Positions 46,816 to 60,400 of a stretch of DNA of 64,000 bases are shown in pieces (positions within the stretch are counted from its first letter, which is position 1; each line of letters starts with the position of its first letter). Made by a program: the position numbers and the translations under genes. Source of the DNA: Citrus sinensis. Taxonomy: Eukaryota > Streptophyta > Magnoliopsida > Sapindales > Rutaceae. The notes beneath the pieces are model-generated. The model was not told the origin of the DNA. It made no database searches and saw only the letters and a list, made by a program, of their open reading frames with translations. Where the stretch lies: assembly GCF_022201045.2 (NCBI RefSeq), contig NC_068559.1, positions 3,074,501 to 3,138,500 of the forward strand, in the 5' to 3' direction.

Positions 46816-47684
46816 TGTCATTTTTTTAATTTTATTTTCATATTTTAACTAAAATAATTTAAGACAATCTGAACTTGAAAATTAAAACAATTTGGGATCT
46901 TGATGGGAATCCAATGCTTTCTTCTATACTTTTCGACGAGAGCCCAATGCTTTCTTCTGTACTTTTTTGTTTCAATTAAAAAATTAGTACAGAATTTGGT
47001 ATAATTTTTCATTCCAATTAAACAATCGTTAGAGATCATTATTGGTCGGCAATCAAATGGGTTGGTGAATTTTAATAAGTCAAATAGAAGTGATGGGTTC
47101 GAATTTTGTGAGTCAGAGTGGGCACTTTAGATTCAGACCGGAAGGTTTCAAATCCAATTCAAACCAAACACAAAAGATTTTAGTGGAACCAACCAGTAAT
47201 GGGTTTGACTTGAGTATTTACTTGCATTAGGTTGGGATCCACTTTGATTTATCCTCCTTTTAACAAATTTTGATAATTAATAGCTTATAAATTAAAATGG
47301 CCAAACAGGACCAAAACAAGCCACATCATACATTAAAAACATTTGATTTATCTAATTTGAACTAAATATGAATGATTTAATAAACTAGATCAAACAAAAC
47401 TTAAAATTTTAATTCGGTCCAAAAAACCAAACCAAGTGTTCCCTCCTACTTTTAATTCTTCTCATACATCTTCTTCATTTTCATTATTCCATCAAGATCT
47501 TCATATCAATAGTTTTTGTTATTTTTTATTGACGTTTCTTATTCACCTTATCTTTCACACTTTTTTTTTTATCCCGGTTTCTATTATTTAGTATAAAGTT
47601 ATTCTATATTCGGTATTGTGGTGGTGGATTTGAATTGATTGATGGAGCACTAGATCCTTTTCCCCAAAGTAGTGTGAGTTTATG
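46816..47684. other. Intergenic spacer
   Basis: AT-rich, includes a local duplication CCCAATGCTTTCTTCTGTAC / CCAATGCTTTCTTCTATAC (about 46910-46965). No gene seen. Confidence 0.4.
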
Positions 47685-47877
47685 GGGAGAACCTTAGGTG
47701 CAACTGTAGCACTGTGCCACAGTTGTATCTAATCGTTGGATGTCAGTGGACCCCACCAATCCAACTATATCCAACGGCTAGATGTAACTGTGGCCTGATC
47801 CGAGTTTATGACTACATTAGCATCTTTCAGTGATAATTATTAACTTAGCCATGTGTAAAATTTTTATATGGTTCTCC
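47685..47877. mobile_element. Foldback MITE (short)
   Basis: Outer ends GGGAGAACC and GGTTCTCC are inverted. Inside, GCCACAGTTGTATCTAATCG (47716 on) pairs with 47770-47794, 22 of 25 positions, giving a strong hairpin. No coding capacity. Target duplication is not clear. The element at 56051-56205 has a similar design (GGGGAG ... CTTCTCC). Confidence 0.55.
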
Positions 47878-48710
47878 TCTATTTATTTATGCTTTGTCGA
47901 ATAAACTTTTTATCTCCTAATCAATCCGTATTTATATAAAGAATCATATATAATTCACTTTAAAACAAAAAAAAAAAAAGAGAAAAGTTCACCTCTAATA
48001 AGCCGTGGCATTGAAACATTTATTTTTCGAAGAAAACAAAATCGATTAGTCAACTAAATTTGATCAGACAACATTTATGGGATGACAACAACTTTCAATA
48101 TTCCTTACGTCATGCCGACCGATATTTTGAAGAACAAATGATAAGTCACTAAACCGAGAGAAAAATCTCGGTCGCTTTCATCAATTCTTATAATTTAATG
48201 AAGCATTGCTTTTGAAAGAAATAAAATTTTAACGAAGCACTTATTAATTTAGGCCACAAAAAGTGATGAGTGTCCCCATTTGGTATCGGCCACAATTCTG
48301 TGAGGTCCCCATTTTCTTTCATTGATGCGCGGGCTGTTTCGGAGGCTCAAGCGCCACGTGAGTTTCAAAAAGCGTTGGATCAAATTTTTATATTGGAATG
48401 TAGAAGATAAGGGCAAACAAATATTTAATCAAATTGTATGGGTTTTCTTTTGTTTTTCAAATGAGTGATGAAAATATCCAGACATGCAATCATTGCTGAT
48501 CATATTTTGTACAAATTTCTCCGGGTAATGGTAATATTTCATTTGTCATCAAACAGTCTAATGGGTGATGAACCTATCTTTCACAACTTAAGACATTTGA
48601 ACCCATTTTTCAGTTCCTTGTCTGCTCTCAAATTGGTAAAATATTTACTCCAAACTACAAATTTGGAGATCCCATGATTTTTAGCGACAAGTGTTTTCTT
48701 TTTAATTTTT
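47878..48710. other. Intergenic spacer
   Basis: No supported gene; the ORF at 48465-48677 has no recognisable similarity. Confidence 0.4.
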
Positions 48711-49162
48711 AGAAAAATTATCATTTTTATACCCTTAATTTATTATGTTATCAAACACACCACAATATTTTTAGGGTATATCAGTCGTCCATCTTTAGTT
48801 GACAAAATGTATCTATCGTTCATTAAATCGTTAGTTTTCGTTTAAATGTGATAACATTAAAAGGGTAATCTGATCTTTTCATACGGAAATAAAGAATATA
48901 AATGATAATCTAATGATATACAAGTGATAATATGACAATTTAAGCGTAAACAAATGATAATTTTTCTTTTATCTTAATTTGAATTTCGATGGCAAAATCA
49001 TCTATTTACTACAATTCTATTACTTTCATATCACGACTAATGGTTTAGTGAAAGGTAGATACGTTTTATTAACTTAAGATGAACCACTTATATACATTAA
49101 AAGTGTTGTAGTATATTTAATAAAAATATTTTTTTAAAAATATACAAGTTATAATTTTCCTA
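48711..49162. mobile_element. Long-inverted-repeat element
   Basis: Two arms of about 125 bp, 48711-48835 and roughly 49035-49162, are inverted copies at roughly 75 percent identity (for example GACAAAATGTATCTATCGTT on the left against AATAAAACGTATCTACCTTT from the right). AT-rich, 450 bp, no ORF. It resembles MULE-type foldback MITEs, but no target duplication was identified. Confidence 0.6.
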
Positions 49163-50785
49163 ACTTCTATGATAATTAATTAACAAGTGGACAATGCTTA
49201 GTATTAATCCTTATGTTTTTGTTTTTTTTTTTTTTTGCAAACACATACCGTAGATAGGTTGCAAATTCTACTTGGAATTAACTTGCCAAATGCATGTTTT
49301 GTTTGTTAGTGCATTTGGTCAAAATAAGCAACGATTAATTATTATATAATAATGAGTAATAGAGATTTTACCACCGGTGGGCCCACGAATCCCACTAACC
49401 GTGACAAGTCCCTTTCTTTCTATGATAATCTAATCATCCCCCACGACAGCCAGTCAGCCACCATGCCTATGCGCATCCGTATCTCTTTTTATCCGTGAGA
49501 CCAGAATCTATCGCCTACTCTCGCGCTCACTTAAGCTCGCAACGTCGCCTTTGATCATTGGCTTGGCCTCCCTAACTATCTTAATTATTTATTCATTCAA
49601 TAATTCTACACTTCTTCAAATATCTCACTCGACAGCTTTCCACTCCAAGCCCTTGCGCGTCTGAAGTGAATTAGTTCCCACACTGGGTTGGTGAGTCCGC
49701 GACAGCACTAAGGATACTATATTTAAATATTGGACATGTCAAGGCTTAGCTTATTAAAATTCTCGACTTTTATTGATTTTATATGCATCTAATGGTAGTT
49801 AAATTATAGGATATCGTATCCTTAAAGGTACTGTAATTGGCTCTTAATATACATATTTAGAAAGTTGAGATACATGTTTATATATTCATTGATACGGCAC
49901 ATAACATATCGTATCATTCATTTATTGATTTAATAAAGTTACTTTGCTTATGATAATAATAAAATAACTAGTATCCAATTTGTGGAGGAATTTTTAAAAT
50001 GCATATAAGATATGTAATTGAATTTTATATAACCATCAATTATATGCTGATTCTTTAAAATAAATACACACACATAAAAATTTTATTTATTTATTGAATG
50101 ATTGATATAATATCTGAGAGACAATATTCTAAAATTTCTCTTGATACGTAACAATCATTAGTTAAAATAATATGTCATTTTGAATACAAAATTTTGATTG
50201 CAACATCGACATTTCATCTCTCAAAATAAATTAACGTTTTTTTTTTAAGAACAAGAGTTTAATTTACAAAGGTGACAATCCATTGCCGTTCATGCTCCTC
50301 AGGTGCAACATAAAATTCTCGCACATAAGAACCGGACCATAAAGTGGGACCCACCGCAAAGAATCATCTGGACCAGATCGTTCTCCCTCAAGTGATTCCT
50401 CCTCATTTCCCATCCGAACTTTGCCCGCTCTCTCACTAGATAAGAGATATACCTACTTCTCGTCTTGTACCCATCGTGCCGTATCTCGACCGTACACGTG
50501 TTTCTCGTCTCCACACGTAAACCAGCACCTACACACAACCCATCACGTGTTCTTCTCACCAACCAATCAATATCCGCCACGTAAACCACATTAACTGTTC
50601 CCTTATTTAAACTTTTCTGCCTCTTCACGCTTATGTTCCTCCAACTCTCTCGCACACTCAATTTCTTCTGCTGGTGAATGCCTGATAACACGCACAACAC
50701 CACAACGGATTTCAGTATTCCGAGAACGCCACCGTTTTCAGCTCATTACATATAGGTTGTTTCACTTCTTAGGGTGACCCGAAAA
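49163..50785 (+). promoter_or_regulatory. MTP11 upstream region
   Basis: Spacer and promoter of the MTP11 gene. The left part is AT-rich; from about 50280 to 50785 the sequence is richer in C with CACGTG-containing words (CATCACGTGTTC near 50544; CGTACACGTGTT near 50491), which are G-box cores, and a possible TATA-like CTTATTTAAAC at about 50602. No other gene. Confidence 0.4.
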
Positions 50786-53700
50786 ATGGTGGAACCGGTC
50801 GCACGTGAAAGCGACGAGGAGACGTCGCTGCTGGCGCAGCAAGGCAATGTTGACCGGTCGTGGCGTTTGAACTTCGACGGCTTTCAGGTATCGCCTGAAC
50901 GCACAGAGAAGAAACCTCCACGTGGCCTCCATGACTGCCTGGGAGTTTTAGGTCATTAACAAATTTCTTTTTTTCGATTCCTGCTTGAATGGGCAATATT
51001 CAGTAGCGAATTTTGTTTTATTAGTGTCTTCTTAATATACGTTATCTTTTGAAAAATAAATTCTTAAAGTTTGTTGTTTGTTATTAATGTTTTCTTTCTT
51101 CTTAGTGGAGTATTTATTCGATTCTTGAAGTATAATTTGTGTGATCGGTAAGAATTGGAATATAATTGACTGAAAAAATTAAAAATTAATTTTAGCTTTA
51201 AAAACCGGCTGAAGCACAAACTACAGGCAGTTAAAGCCGCAAACTAGAGAAGGTGTGTGATTTGCTGTGTTTGCTTGAATTTTGAGGTCCCTATGGAAGA
51301 CTTCTGTTTGTTAAATTTTGGGAGTCTTAGTTTCTCTATTGAGTGGCTTGTTTTGCAGCTTTTGGTCTTGTTAGGAGGTAGAAACTTTTAAGTTCGCATC
51401 TTGTGCTTCTGTGTGGATTGTCTTATTGTTTTCGGTTTTGACCGCAAATGGTTGAATTTTTCTTTTTGGATATAGAAAAAATTGTTTATGTATGGTGCCT
51501 CACGTTAAAACACAGCATATCTGAGCTTCTAGTATGATTGTGATTATTTATTTATTCTTTCTTCTGTATTTGTTTACAAAACTATTTAAACCCCAAAATT
51601 AGTTAGTAATAACCTGGAAATACCGAGATTAATTCATTGAGTGATGCAGAATTCTTTCTCCTTTAATTACAATTACTGATCAGTTACAGTAACTAGATTT
51701 CTTTTGCTGTTTCTGGTTACTTTGAAGTTTTAATATTAGTGTTGGATACTGATGTGAAAGCTGACCGATGAGAACAGAATTTTGGAACTTATACGGTGTA
51801 CTATCTTTCTGTTGTTCCTTGTTATAAGTCATGCATGGTTAAGTGAAATATGGGTTAACCCTGTCTCAGTTATTTTAGAAATAATTGTTATGTTTCTTGG
51901 ATTCAGGTCCAGAAGATAACGTGGCTGAATACTATCAACAGCAGGTACAGATGCTTGAGGGATTTAATGAAATGGATGCCTTAGCAGAACGAGGTTTTGT
52001 TCCTGGAATGACAAAGGTTTATATTGCCATTTCTCTCTCTCTCTCTTTTTTAATTTACTTATGATGCTGTATCTCAATTGTTTAAATTGAAGTTTCTAAT
52101 TATGATTGCAGGAAGAGCGGGAAAATTTGGCTAGAAGTGAGACACTGGCCATTAGAATATCAAATGTTGCCAACATGGTTCTTTTTGCTGCTAAAGTTTA
52201 TGCTTCTGTCAAAAGTGGTTCATTGGCCATCATTGCATCCACATTAGACTCCCTTCTTGATCTTCTATCGGGATTCATCCTGTGGTTTACTGCATTCTCC
52301 ATGCAAACACCAAACCCGTACCAATACCCTATTGGAAAGAAAAGGATGCAGCCATTGGTTAGTCCATTTTAAATTGTATAATGGCTTTCATATTTTAAGA
52401 TTAATTTATAAATCACGACACACTTAATATGCATTAAAAATTATTGAGTCTCTGGTTTTCTTGCATATTTTAGTTCTAAGCATGTAATTTGATTTTGTTG
52501 TCTATTGATGTTTTCTGTTAGAATCCAAAATAATCTATGCTGGTAACAGTTTGAGCCAACTAATTTCCACCTCTTTTTTTTCCCCTTGCGGTCATCAGAT
52601 ATAGATAGTGATACCACCCCTAATTCAAATACTTAAATCTCTTTTGAGTATCACCTTTGAACATGCTCTACTTTTTGATGGATTTATGTGAAAATAACTC
52701 CTTTAAAATAGCTGCCGTAAGAGGCAAAATACTTGCCTCCACATATGAAATAAAATGGTTAAAAAAAGATGGACAGAAGCAGCATTTGATCTGAGATTGA
52801 TAACCATGCAGCTGTTATGAACTGAGTTTTATGATCTTATTTATTCCTCTTATGCAAATTTTGGCTTATGAACTAAAACTTCTTTGCAGAGAAAGACTGG
52901 AGAAGTCTTCTAGTTTTGGCATTTTGTGGATTGTGAACTAAAATTAGATTATTCATGATTAAGTGTCGTCCTCTCTGTCCTAGTGTAGGCATTAAAATTT
53001 GGTTGTGTCAAGTTGTTAAGGACATATTTTGATATTTGAAGTATTATGAAGCTTAGGAAATTTTTAGTGCTTTAATTTGTTTTTGCAAGTGATCCTAGGA
53101 ATTTTATTTATTACTTATAATTTGTAATTTGTCAATGATGTGCAGGGGATTCTGGTGTTTGCATCTGTCATGGCAACCCTTGGACTGCAGATTATCTTAG
53201 AGTCATTGCGCACTTTGGTATCTAATGTAAGTGTTCCTTAATTAATTTCGACTGTGTTGAAGTTCCTCTAAGATCTTTTAAGATAATGTTTGTTTATTGA
53301 GAATAGAGCCTACTGCATGTACTTGAAAGATGACCGTTTCTCATACTCTGACACAACAGGAGGATCAATTCAACTTGACAAAAGAACAAGAGCAATGGGT
53401 CGTGGGCATCATGCTTTCGGTGACCCTAGTAAAACTTCTTCTGGTTGTGTATTGCCGTGCCTTTACTAATGAGATTGTCAAAGCTTATGCCCAGGATCAC
53501 TTTTTTGATGTTATCACCAACATCATTGGCCTCGTAGCTGTACTTCTTGCTAATTACATTGATGACTGGATGGATCCCGTTGGAGCTATTATTGTGAGTC
53601 AAATCTCAAACTCTCTTGTGTTTTCATGTGCATGTGTTCATTTGCTTGTGTTCATGTGGGGAATTGAGGAATGCTGATGCTGACGGATCTACTTAAAAAT

Positions 53701-54409
53701 TTAACATTATCATATACTCATCTATCATCAGCACTTCTATCTATTGCATTGGAATTTGAATTAGATCTAGTAAATTTGACTCAGCACATTGTGATATTCA
53801 TAGACTTTCCTGTATGTTGCCCTTTGAGATCATGGCTATTGTACCAGAGGATTTCATAATTATGTAAGAGACTTGATTCCTCTGACCAGTGAACCTTTTT
53901 GGATCTTTTGAATAAGGGTGATTGAAATTATCAAGGATTTAGAGTTCCACAAAATGCTAGGTTGAATAATTTTCAAATTCACAATCACAATACAAGTATG
54001 ATATCACACCAGGTTTTGCCAAACTCCATATTTATGTGTACATGTATTTAACTTGCTGCAGCTGGCCTTGTACACCATCCGCACATGGTCAATGACAGTG
54101 TTGGAAAATGTGAACTCCCTTGTTGGAAGATCAGCTGCTCCAGAGTATCTACAAAAGCTCACATACCTCTGCTGGAACCACCACAAGTCCATAAGACATA
54201 TTGACACAGTCCGAGCTTACACATTTGGGTCTCACTACTTTGTGGAGGTTGACATTGTGCTGCCAGCAAGCATGCCCTTGCAAGAGGCCCATGACATCGG
54301 TGAGTCCTTGCAGGAGAAGCTCGAGCTTCTGCCAGAGATTGAGCGCGCCTTTGTTCATCTTGATTACGAGTACACTCACAGACCTGAGCATGCTCAAGCA
54401 CACTACTAG
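50786..54409 (+). CDS. MTP11: Manganese CDF transporter MTP11-like
   Basis: Six exons: 50786-50951, 51907-52016, 52112-52357, 53146-53226, 53360-53593, 54062-54409; 394 residues, matching the Arabidopsis MTP11 length as I recall it. Start is ATG 50786 ([16 protein letters not shown]). A soluble N-terminus of about 110 residues includes [10 protein letters not shown] and [11 protein letters not shown], then six membrane segments. The Mn-CDF DxxxD metal sites are visible as DSLLD (138-142) and DHFFD (247-251). A cytosolic C-terminal domain ends [17 protein letters not shown]11 proteins load Mn into Golgi/pre-vacuolar compartments by proton exchange and give Mn tolerance. Every residue block known to be conserved looks intact. 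A (CT)n tract lies in intron 2. Confidence 0.96.
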
Positions 54410-55093
54410 GAACTGTAGAATATTCTGATGTTGTATTTATTATCATCTTGTTGGTGCTTTTTGTTCCCACCCTACAAGTCCAATTATTAATTATCCACGA
54501 AAATCAAGCCTTGTGAAAGATAGATTGTCATTGACAAGATTATTTACACATATTTTAGTAATTTAAGTTCTATTACACGATCAGCAGAGAGTTCTGGGGA
54601 GGTAAGAGTAGTCTAAAATGGCTCTTGGGCTCTGTTGATGGGAGTGATGAATTAGTAATGTGCTTGTTAAGTTTGGGCTGTTTAGCCCAATGTGACGTGA
54701 CTTTTTCTTTTCCCCTTTTTCGCCTGACGTTAAAAAGATTTCTTTTGCAATTCAGGTTGGTTTCTAATTTTCCGTTCTAAAGCCAGATTATGGTTACTAA
54801 GCCCAAAAAAAAAAAGGTATCCGCTGCACTTTCAATATCAATCCATCTTTAGTCAAAATCATTTATTTTTTCCTCTCTTTCCTGAAACCACATAATTAAT
54901 AGGTTTTTTTGGGTTAAGCTTACAATAATTTAAGAGTCAGTTAAATCAGCGCAAATATGACTAACATATGGGGCCATTTGGTGGGGTCACCTTCTAATTT
55001 GCTGGATTGTAAATGTAATTTGGCATGACCCATAATTAATATATTATTAACAATAGTAATAAAATAAAAACTCCCAAATAAAATCTCAGTTGG
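54410..55093. other. MTP11 3-prime region and spacer
   Basis: Includes the MTP11 3-prime untranslated region. No further gene. It ends at the target duplication of hAT element C. Confidence 0.45.
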
Positions 55094-55101
55094 GCTACAA
55101 C

Positions 55102-55921
55102 TAGGGATGACAATTGTACCCACAAACCCGTTCAAATCCACCCGCCAAAACCCGTCAATTGCAGGTAATTTTATCCGTTGCGGGTGGGTTTAATATTATA
55201 AATGAAAACCCGCACATGGATGCGGGTGGGTTTGGTATTAACGTTATATCCGGTGGATACCCGCATGGATATCCACCAAACCCGAATTATTTTTTCCAAA
55301 TTTTTTTAATTTAATTTTAATCTAAAAATGTATAAAGAAAATAATGTCATTAATCAAATTACCAAATAGCCAAAGGCTCAAAGTTGTGACCCATCTCTTA
55401 TTCTAAAGTCATAACCTAAAGAAAACTAAAGGCATTTCCCTTCGAATTAGTATTTGAAAATATTAATTTTAATTATTATTATAGGCATTGTGTTGGATGG
55501 GTGCTTATGATGGTGAATGAAATGAATATCTTCTCTTGGAGCTTATTTTAAATGATAATATGAAGTGTAATTATTATTTTTAGATACTAGTTTGTGTTTT
55601 TTAAATAGATTTGTGTAATTTATACTTAAATTTGAGAATTTGTGTTGAATTGATGTGGAAATTTTAATTTTTCATTTACATTGTTTAAATATAAAATTGA
55701 GTATGTTATATGGAATTTGAAGTTATTATTATAAATTTATATATTAAACATTTGTGATTTTAAATACGGAAACCCGTAAAAAATCCGCCGGATACTATTA
55801 CGGATTTGGTAATTGTTAAAACCCGCTGCGGGTTGCGGGTGGATTTAATAATTTAAATTTTATGCGGGTTTGGATTTGATAATGACAAACCCACTGCGGA
55901 CGGTGCCCATTACCATCCGTA
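55102..55921. mobile_element. Non-autonomous hAT-type element C
   Basis: Perfect 8-bp duplication GCTACAAC at 55094-55101 and 55922-55929. Inverted ends: TAGGGATGACAATTGTACCC on the left, TACGGATGGTAATGGGCACC from the right. Subterminal regions are rich in CCCGC/GCGGGTGGGTTT words in both orientations; the centre is AT-rich with no transposase. Its ends resemble those of elements A and B. Confidence 0.9.
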
Positions 55922-56050
55922 GCTACAACGGATCATACCCAGTCAATAGCAAGGACTTGTTTGACAAATACCATTTTTGTTTCTTAGCCCGAAGATGAAC
56001 AGCCTTCATGTTGATTTGATAAATCTCACAACAATAATATATATTTTATC

Positions 56051-56205
56051 GGGGAGCTAGCTACGGTACAGATTCTGTAACATACAGACCAGGATAGCCA
56101 GCCCCCCAATGGCGCCATTTGCTTGCTTTGTTTCCAAATGCTGGGACACGTGGAGTGCATGGAGTGGGGGATGTATGTTACAGAATCTGTAACATAGACT
56201 TCTCC
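56051..56205. mobile_element. Short foldback MITE
   Basis: The ends GGGGAG and CTTCTCC enclose a perfect inverted repeat: ACAGATTCTGTAACATACA at 56068-56086 against TGTATGTTACAGAATCTGT at 56172-56190. Total about 155 bp. Flanks ATTTTATC and ATTTTTATC are similar and may be a 9-bp-type duplication with one slip. The unpaired centre is GC-rich. Confidence 0.6.
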
Positions 56206-57409
56206 ATTTTTATCGTCATGTTATTGACCTAATATTGCAAATTATTAATGGCCTTTGGTCATCTCGAAAAGGTCATGGGTCAATGTTGCGCGCGGTGCCG
56301 GGTCAAATAACATCAATTTAAAAGTGCTGACGTCTATGCGAGTACAATCGCATCGCCCCCTAAGATTCAAGGAATTTGAACATCTCCACAATCACGTCCA
56401 TGATCAGCCAAATGTATTCATAGTCATTACTGCTTCTCCATTCATTTTCCTGTATTGTTGCTCCCAACCATAGCCGCATATGACGGTAATTAGAAAGAAA
56501 CATGAATCGTTAACCAAGAACAGGAAGCTATCTGAAATACCCACGTGAAAAACAGTGCTTCTACAGGTCAAAAAACAATAATAATCAAGTACTAGCAAAG
56601 TTTTAAAAATGTTTTGAGTGCTTTATTGCTTTATGTTTTTATTACAAAGAATTAATGCCTACAATTACAACTCACATGAAAATATTTATTAATATATTTA
56701 TAATTAAATAATTATTAAAATAAAAAATTTAAATTTTAACCCTCTTAAATATTTGAAAAATGACTATTCCCCTCTCATTTTGAGAAAAAAAAAATATCTT
56801 TGTATAATTATTTATATAATTAAAAAAAAAAATTTATCCGTCACAATACTTTCACCGGGGCTTGAAGTGTTGCAGCTCAGCCACTGCTTTATGCTTTAAA
56901 AAAGATAATCTTATCTTCTTCTTTTTTAACTTTGTCAAAGGATTTTTTTTTTTTTAATAATGTTAAAATTATACATAGATTTCTCCTTATTTTTAATATT
57001 AGCATACTTCGATTTCGAACCTGATTTTTGGGTTGGGTTCGTGATTTTTTTTTAATTGTAATATTTGTGAAAATGTAATGAAATATTAAAAAAAAAAAAC
57101 TACATGGTAAAATAAAGCAATAATAAATGAACAAAATGAATAAAGAAAGGAAGAAAAGTGAAACCAGCTCTGCCCGCCAAATTCTTTTCTAGCAATTAAC
57201 GAACCATAACAAACAAACACACACACCCACCAATCAAAGCAAGGCGAATATGCCCAATGGCTTCACGTTTCCATCATCTTTTCAAAAACAGACTGGTCCC
57301 CACCAGCCCACACGGCTTCTGTAATTTTAAAATAAATTTCGATATTTAATGAAGTGGCGACCGATGGCATAAGCTCATCATTATTTCCTTAATTACGCCG
57401 ACGGTGCGT
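56206..57409 (+). promoter_or_regulatory. SULTR4 upstream region
   Basis: Spacer and promoter of the sulfate transporter gene; AT-rich with several A/T homopolymers (56945-56956, 57090-57100). No TATA box confidently assigned, no other gene. Confidence 0.4.
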
Positions 57410-60400
57410 ATGGAGATAACCTACGCATCGCCCAGCTCCCAAAACCTCTCCTCTTCTTCACAACGCTCCTCCTCCTACGTCAGCATGCCCGCGGCGCGGC
57501 CCGTCAAGGTGATACCGCTGCAGCATCCGGAAACGACGTCGTCCTGCTCCGCTGCGTCGTCGTTTGGCGCTTTGGTCTCTAAACGGATAGGGAATTTTAA
57601 ACGCATGACGTGGATTCAGTGGATTGAAACGTTGCTCCCCTGTTCTCGCTGGATTAGAACGTACAAGTGGCGTGAGTATTTTCAAGTCGATCTCATGGCC
57701 GGGACCACCGTTGGTATCATGCTAGTGCCGCAGGTGATTCTACTCTCTATCTTGTGTTCATATTACTTCCTTCTTCTTCTTCTTCTTTTTTAATTTTTGG
57801 TTGGTTTAATTTCTTTTTTTCTGTTTTCCAGTTTCTGTTTGGTTGCCGAGAAACGCCCGAAAAAGAAAAAAAAAAGAAAAGAAACTAATTAAATATTATT
57901 TACTTCTTTGCATGGCTCAGCTTTAATTTTTAAGTGATACAAGAGGATCAAATTTTCTTTCATTTTAGTTACTTTCCTGGCAACCAAACAAGTTTTCAAC
58001 TTGTTCTACCTTTTCAACGCTCTCGTTTTGCCACGGAGTTTGGTGGATAAAATATTATAGCATTTAGTATGACGAAATGGATCTTTTACTCGTTTTGATT
58101 GATTTACCTTAACGTCAATCACTTAGCTTTAATTGGGTGCATTAGATTTTTCCTTTATTTTTCACATTCCAGAAAGCGAAATTTGAAAATCGAAAGGTAT
58201 GACGATTTGGCTTTGGTATTAAAATGATAGGTTGGCAGTTTAGCCAAGAGCGTAACTTCAAGTGATTGAATAGATTTGTGTTCTAGTCTTCAATCACTAT
58301 TTATTGGTCCATATCAAATGCTTGGGATTGTTAAATTACTTACACCTATCGTAATCAAGGATTAGACTTTTCTTTTCTACTATTCCTGCTGCCAACTACT
58401 TATAATTTGATTGGTAATATAAAATTAGGCTCTGTAGTTGGTCCCATTACGTAATTTTATTACTGTTTTATGCATTTGGATTGTCACAAAATTTTAGTTT
58501 TAATAGTCTCCAAATCTGCGTGGAAATGATTAGAGACAACCCATATTCCGAATTTGTTAAAATTGTAATTTATGTTTTGCACTCATTTCTAATCTGCTGT
58601 TGAGCAGGCATGCTTGACTATCATGACTGAATTTGTCATTATGGCCTTTTTGTCCTGTACTGCCTCTTTGGAATTTATTGCATCGCTCAGTATCTTGTGC
58701 TATTGCTTTTGTTGTTATTACAAAAAAATTTCTGCTGGAAGGAGTTTGGCTGTTGAATAAGTTATTTTAACTGCTGGACTTGATTAAGCAGATGAATTTG
58801 TGGGTTCTGTGTTTTGACTGCTTGTTGTAAATGACCAGGCAATGTCTTATGCAAAGTTAGCTGGGCTTCAACCGATTTATGGGCTATGTAAGTTGAGCAC
58901 AATACTTTTGTTAACTTAAGTCATTATTTGCCTTTTGTACGGAAACCGTTCAATTTTCTAAGTCAGACGTAATGTACTTTTTCGGTAGAAAATTTAAGTG
59001 AGTTACAATGACTACCGGTCTTCAGATGTAGAGCTAATTCTGTATGATGCATAGGTTTGCATTTTGGGTAAAAGATAAAGATTCTAGAATCAGCATGCTG
59101 TAATTTCCAGATAATCGCTTTTGATCAATGTCAAATATTTGGTGGTGCCATCAGAACCCCTACTTGCACTGATGTTTTCTGGCATAATATTACTGCCAAA
59201 TAGTTCCTGTGATTCTTACTGAACATCAATATATCTTGTCACATCGTCAGACTCAGGTTTTGTGCCGATATTTGTGTATGCCATATTCGGGTCTTCTCGC
59301 CAGCTTGCAATTGGTCCAGTAGCTTTGGTTTCTCTCCTGGTCTCAAATGTCTTAGGTGGAATTGCTGATTCATCTGATGAGTTATACACAGAACTTGCAA
59401 TATTATTGGCTCTCATGGTTGGAATATTTGAATCCATTATGGGTCTCTTGAGGTACTAGCACTCATCTTTATCTGTGCGTAAGTAGTCACAAATTTGTTA
59501 TGTATTTCACTTCTACCTCTCAATGTTTGTGCACGTTTGTGAATGAGTATTCCATGTGTGTATCTCCTGCCAAGACATCTGTGATAGGTGATTGGCCAAG
59601 TATACAAAATTACTTGTTCTAATTTTTGGAGAAGTAGTCTCTGAACCTTATTAAATTTGAAATATGCAGAGTCCTTTTGTTTTGATGGCAAAACATGTTA
59701 TAAGGTCGACATTCTTAGTTTGCACAGTCATATCACTGAAAAAAAGAAAAAAAAAATTTGAGTAATAATTCAGCTCCATAGAGAAGCCACTTCTAATATT
59801 TTTATAGCACTGTCAGTAGATAGACAACATATTTCTGTGTTATCACTTTAGAGAACCATTTGCCGTGGTCATTGAACTTCTTTCCTCTGTAATTCCATTT
59901 TCTTCTTTCCTTTGTAACCCCATTTTCTCATTCGTGATTTTTTCATTTTTTTGATTTATTTTTTCTGTTGTTGGTTCTGTATTGTCTTTAAAATAGCTGA
60001 TCATGTATCCATTCTCCTTTTTTCCCCCCAAGGCTTGGATGGCTTATCCGTTTCATCAGCCATGCTGTGATCTCTGGCTTTACCACTGCTTCAGCCATTG
60101 TAATTGCACTGTCTCAAGCAAAGTACTTTTTGGGATATGATGTTGCACGTAGTAGTAAGATTGTGCCATTGATCAAGAGCATAATATTAGGAGCAGATAA
60201 GGTATTCTTCTGTACATGTCTCCTGATTTATCTGAACGCTTGTTGATACTGTCTGCTATAGTTTCATGATTCAAACCTTTGTATGTGCCAAACTGGTTGC
60301 ACTTGAGCAGTGTTTTACCTTTTTATTACAGAACGGTATGCAATCTCAGTTTTGGATTATCCTACGCGTGATCCGCTGGTTTCTTTTCTGTCTCTTGCCT

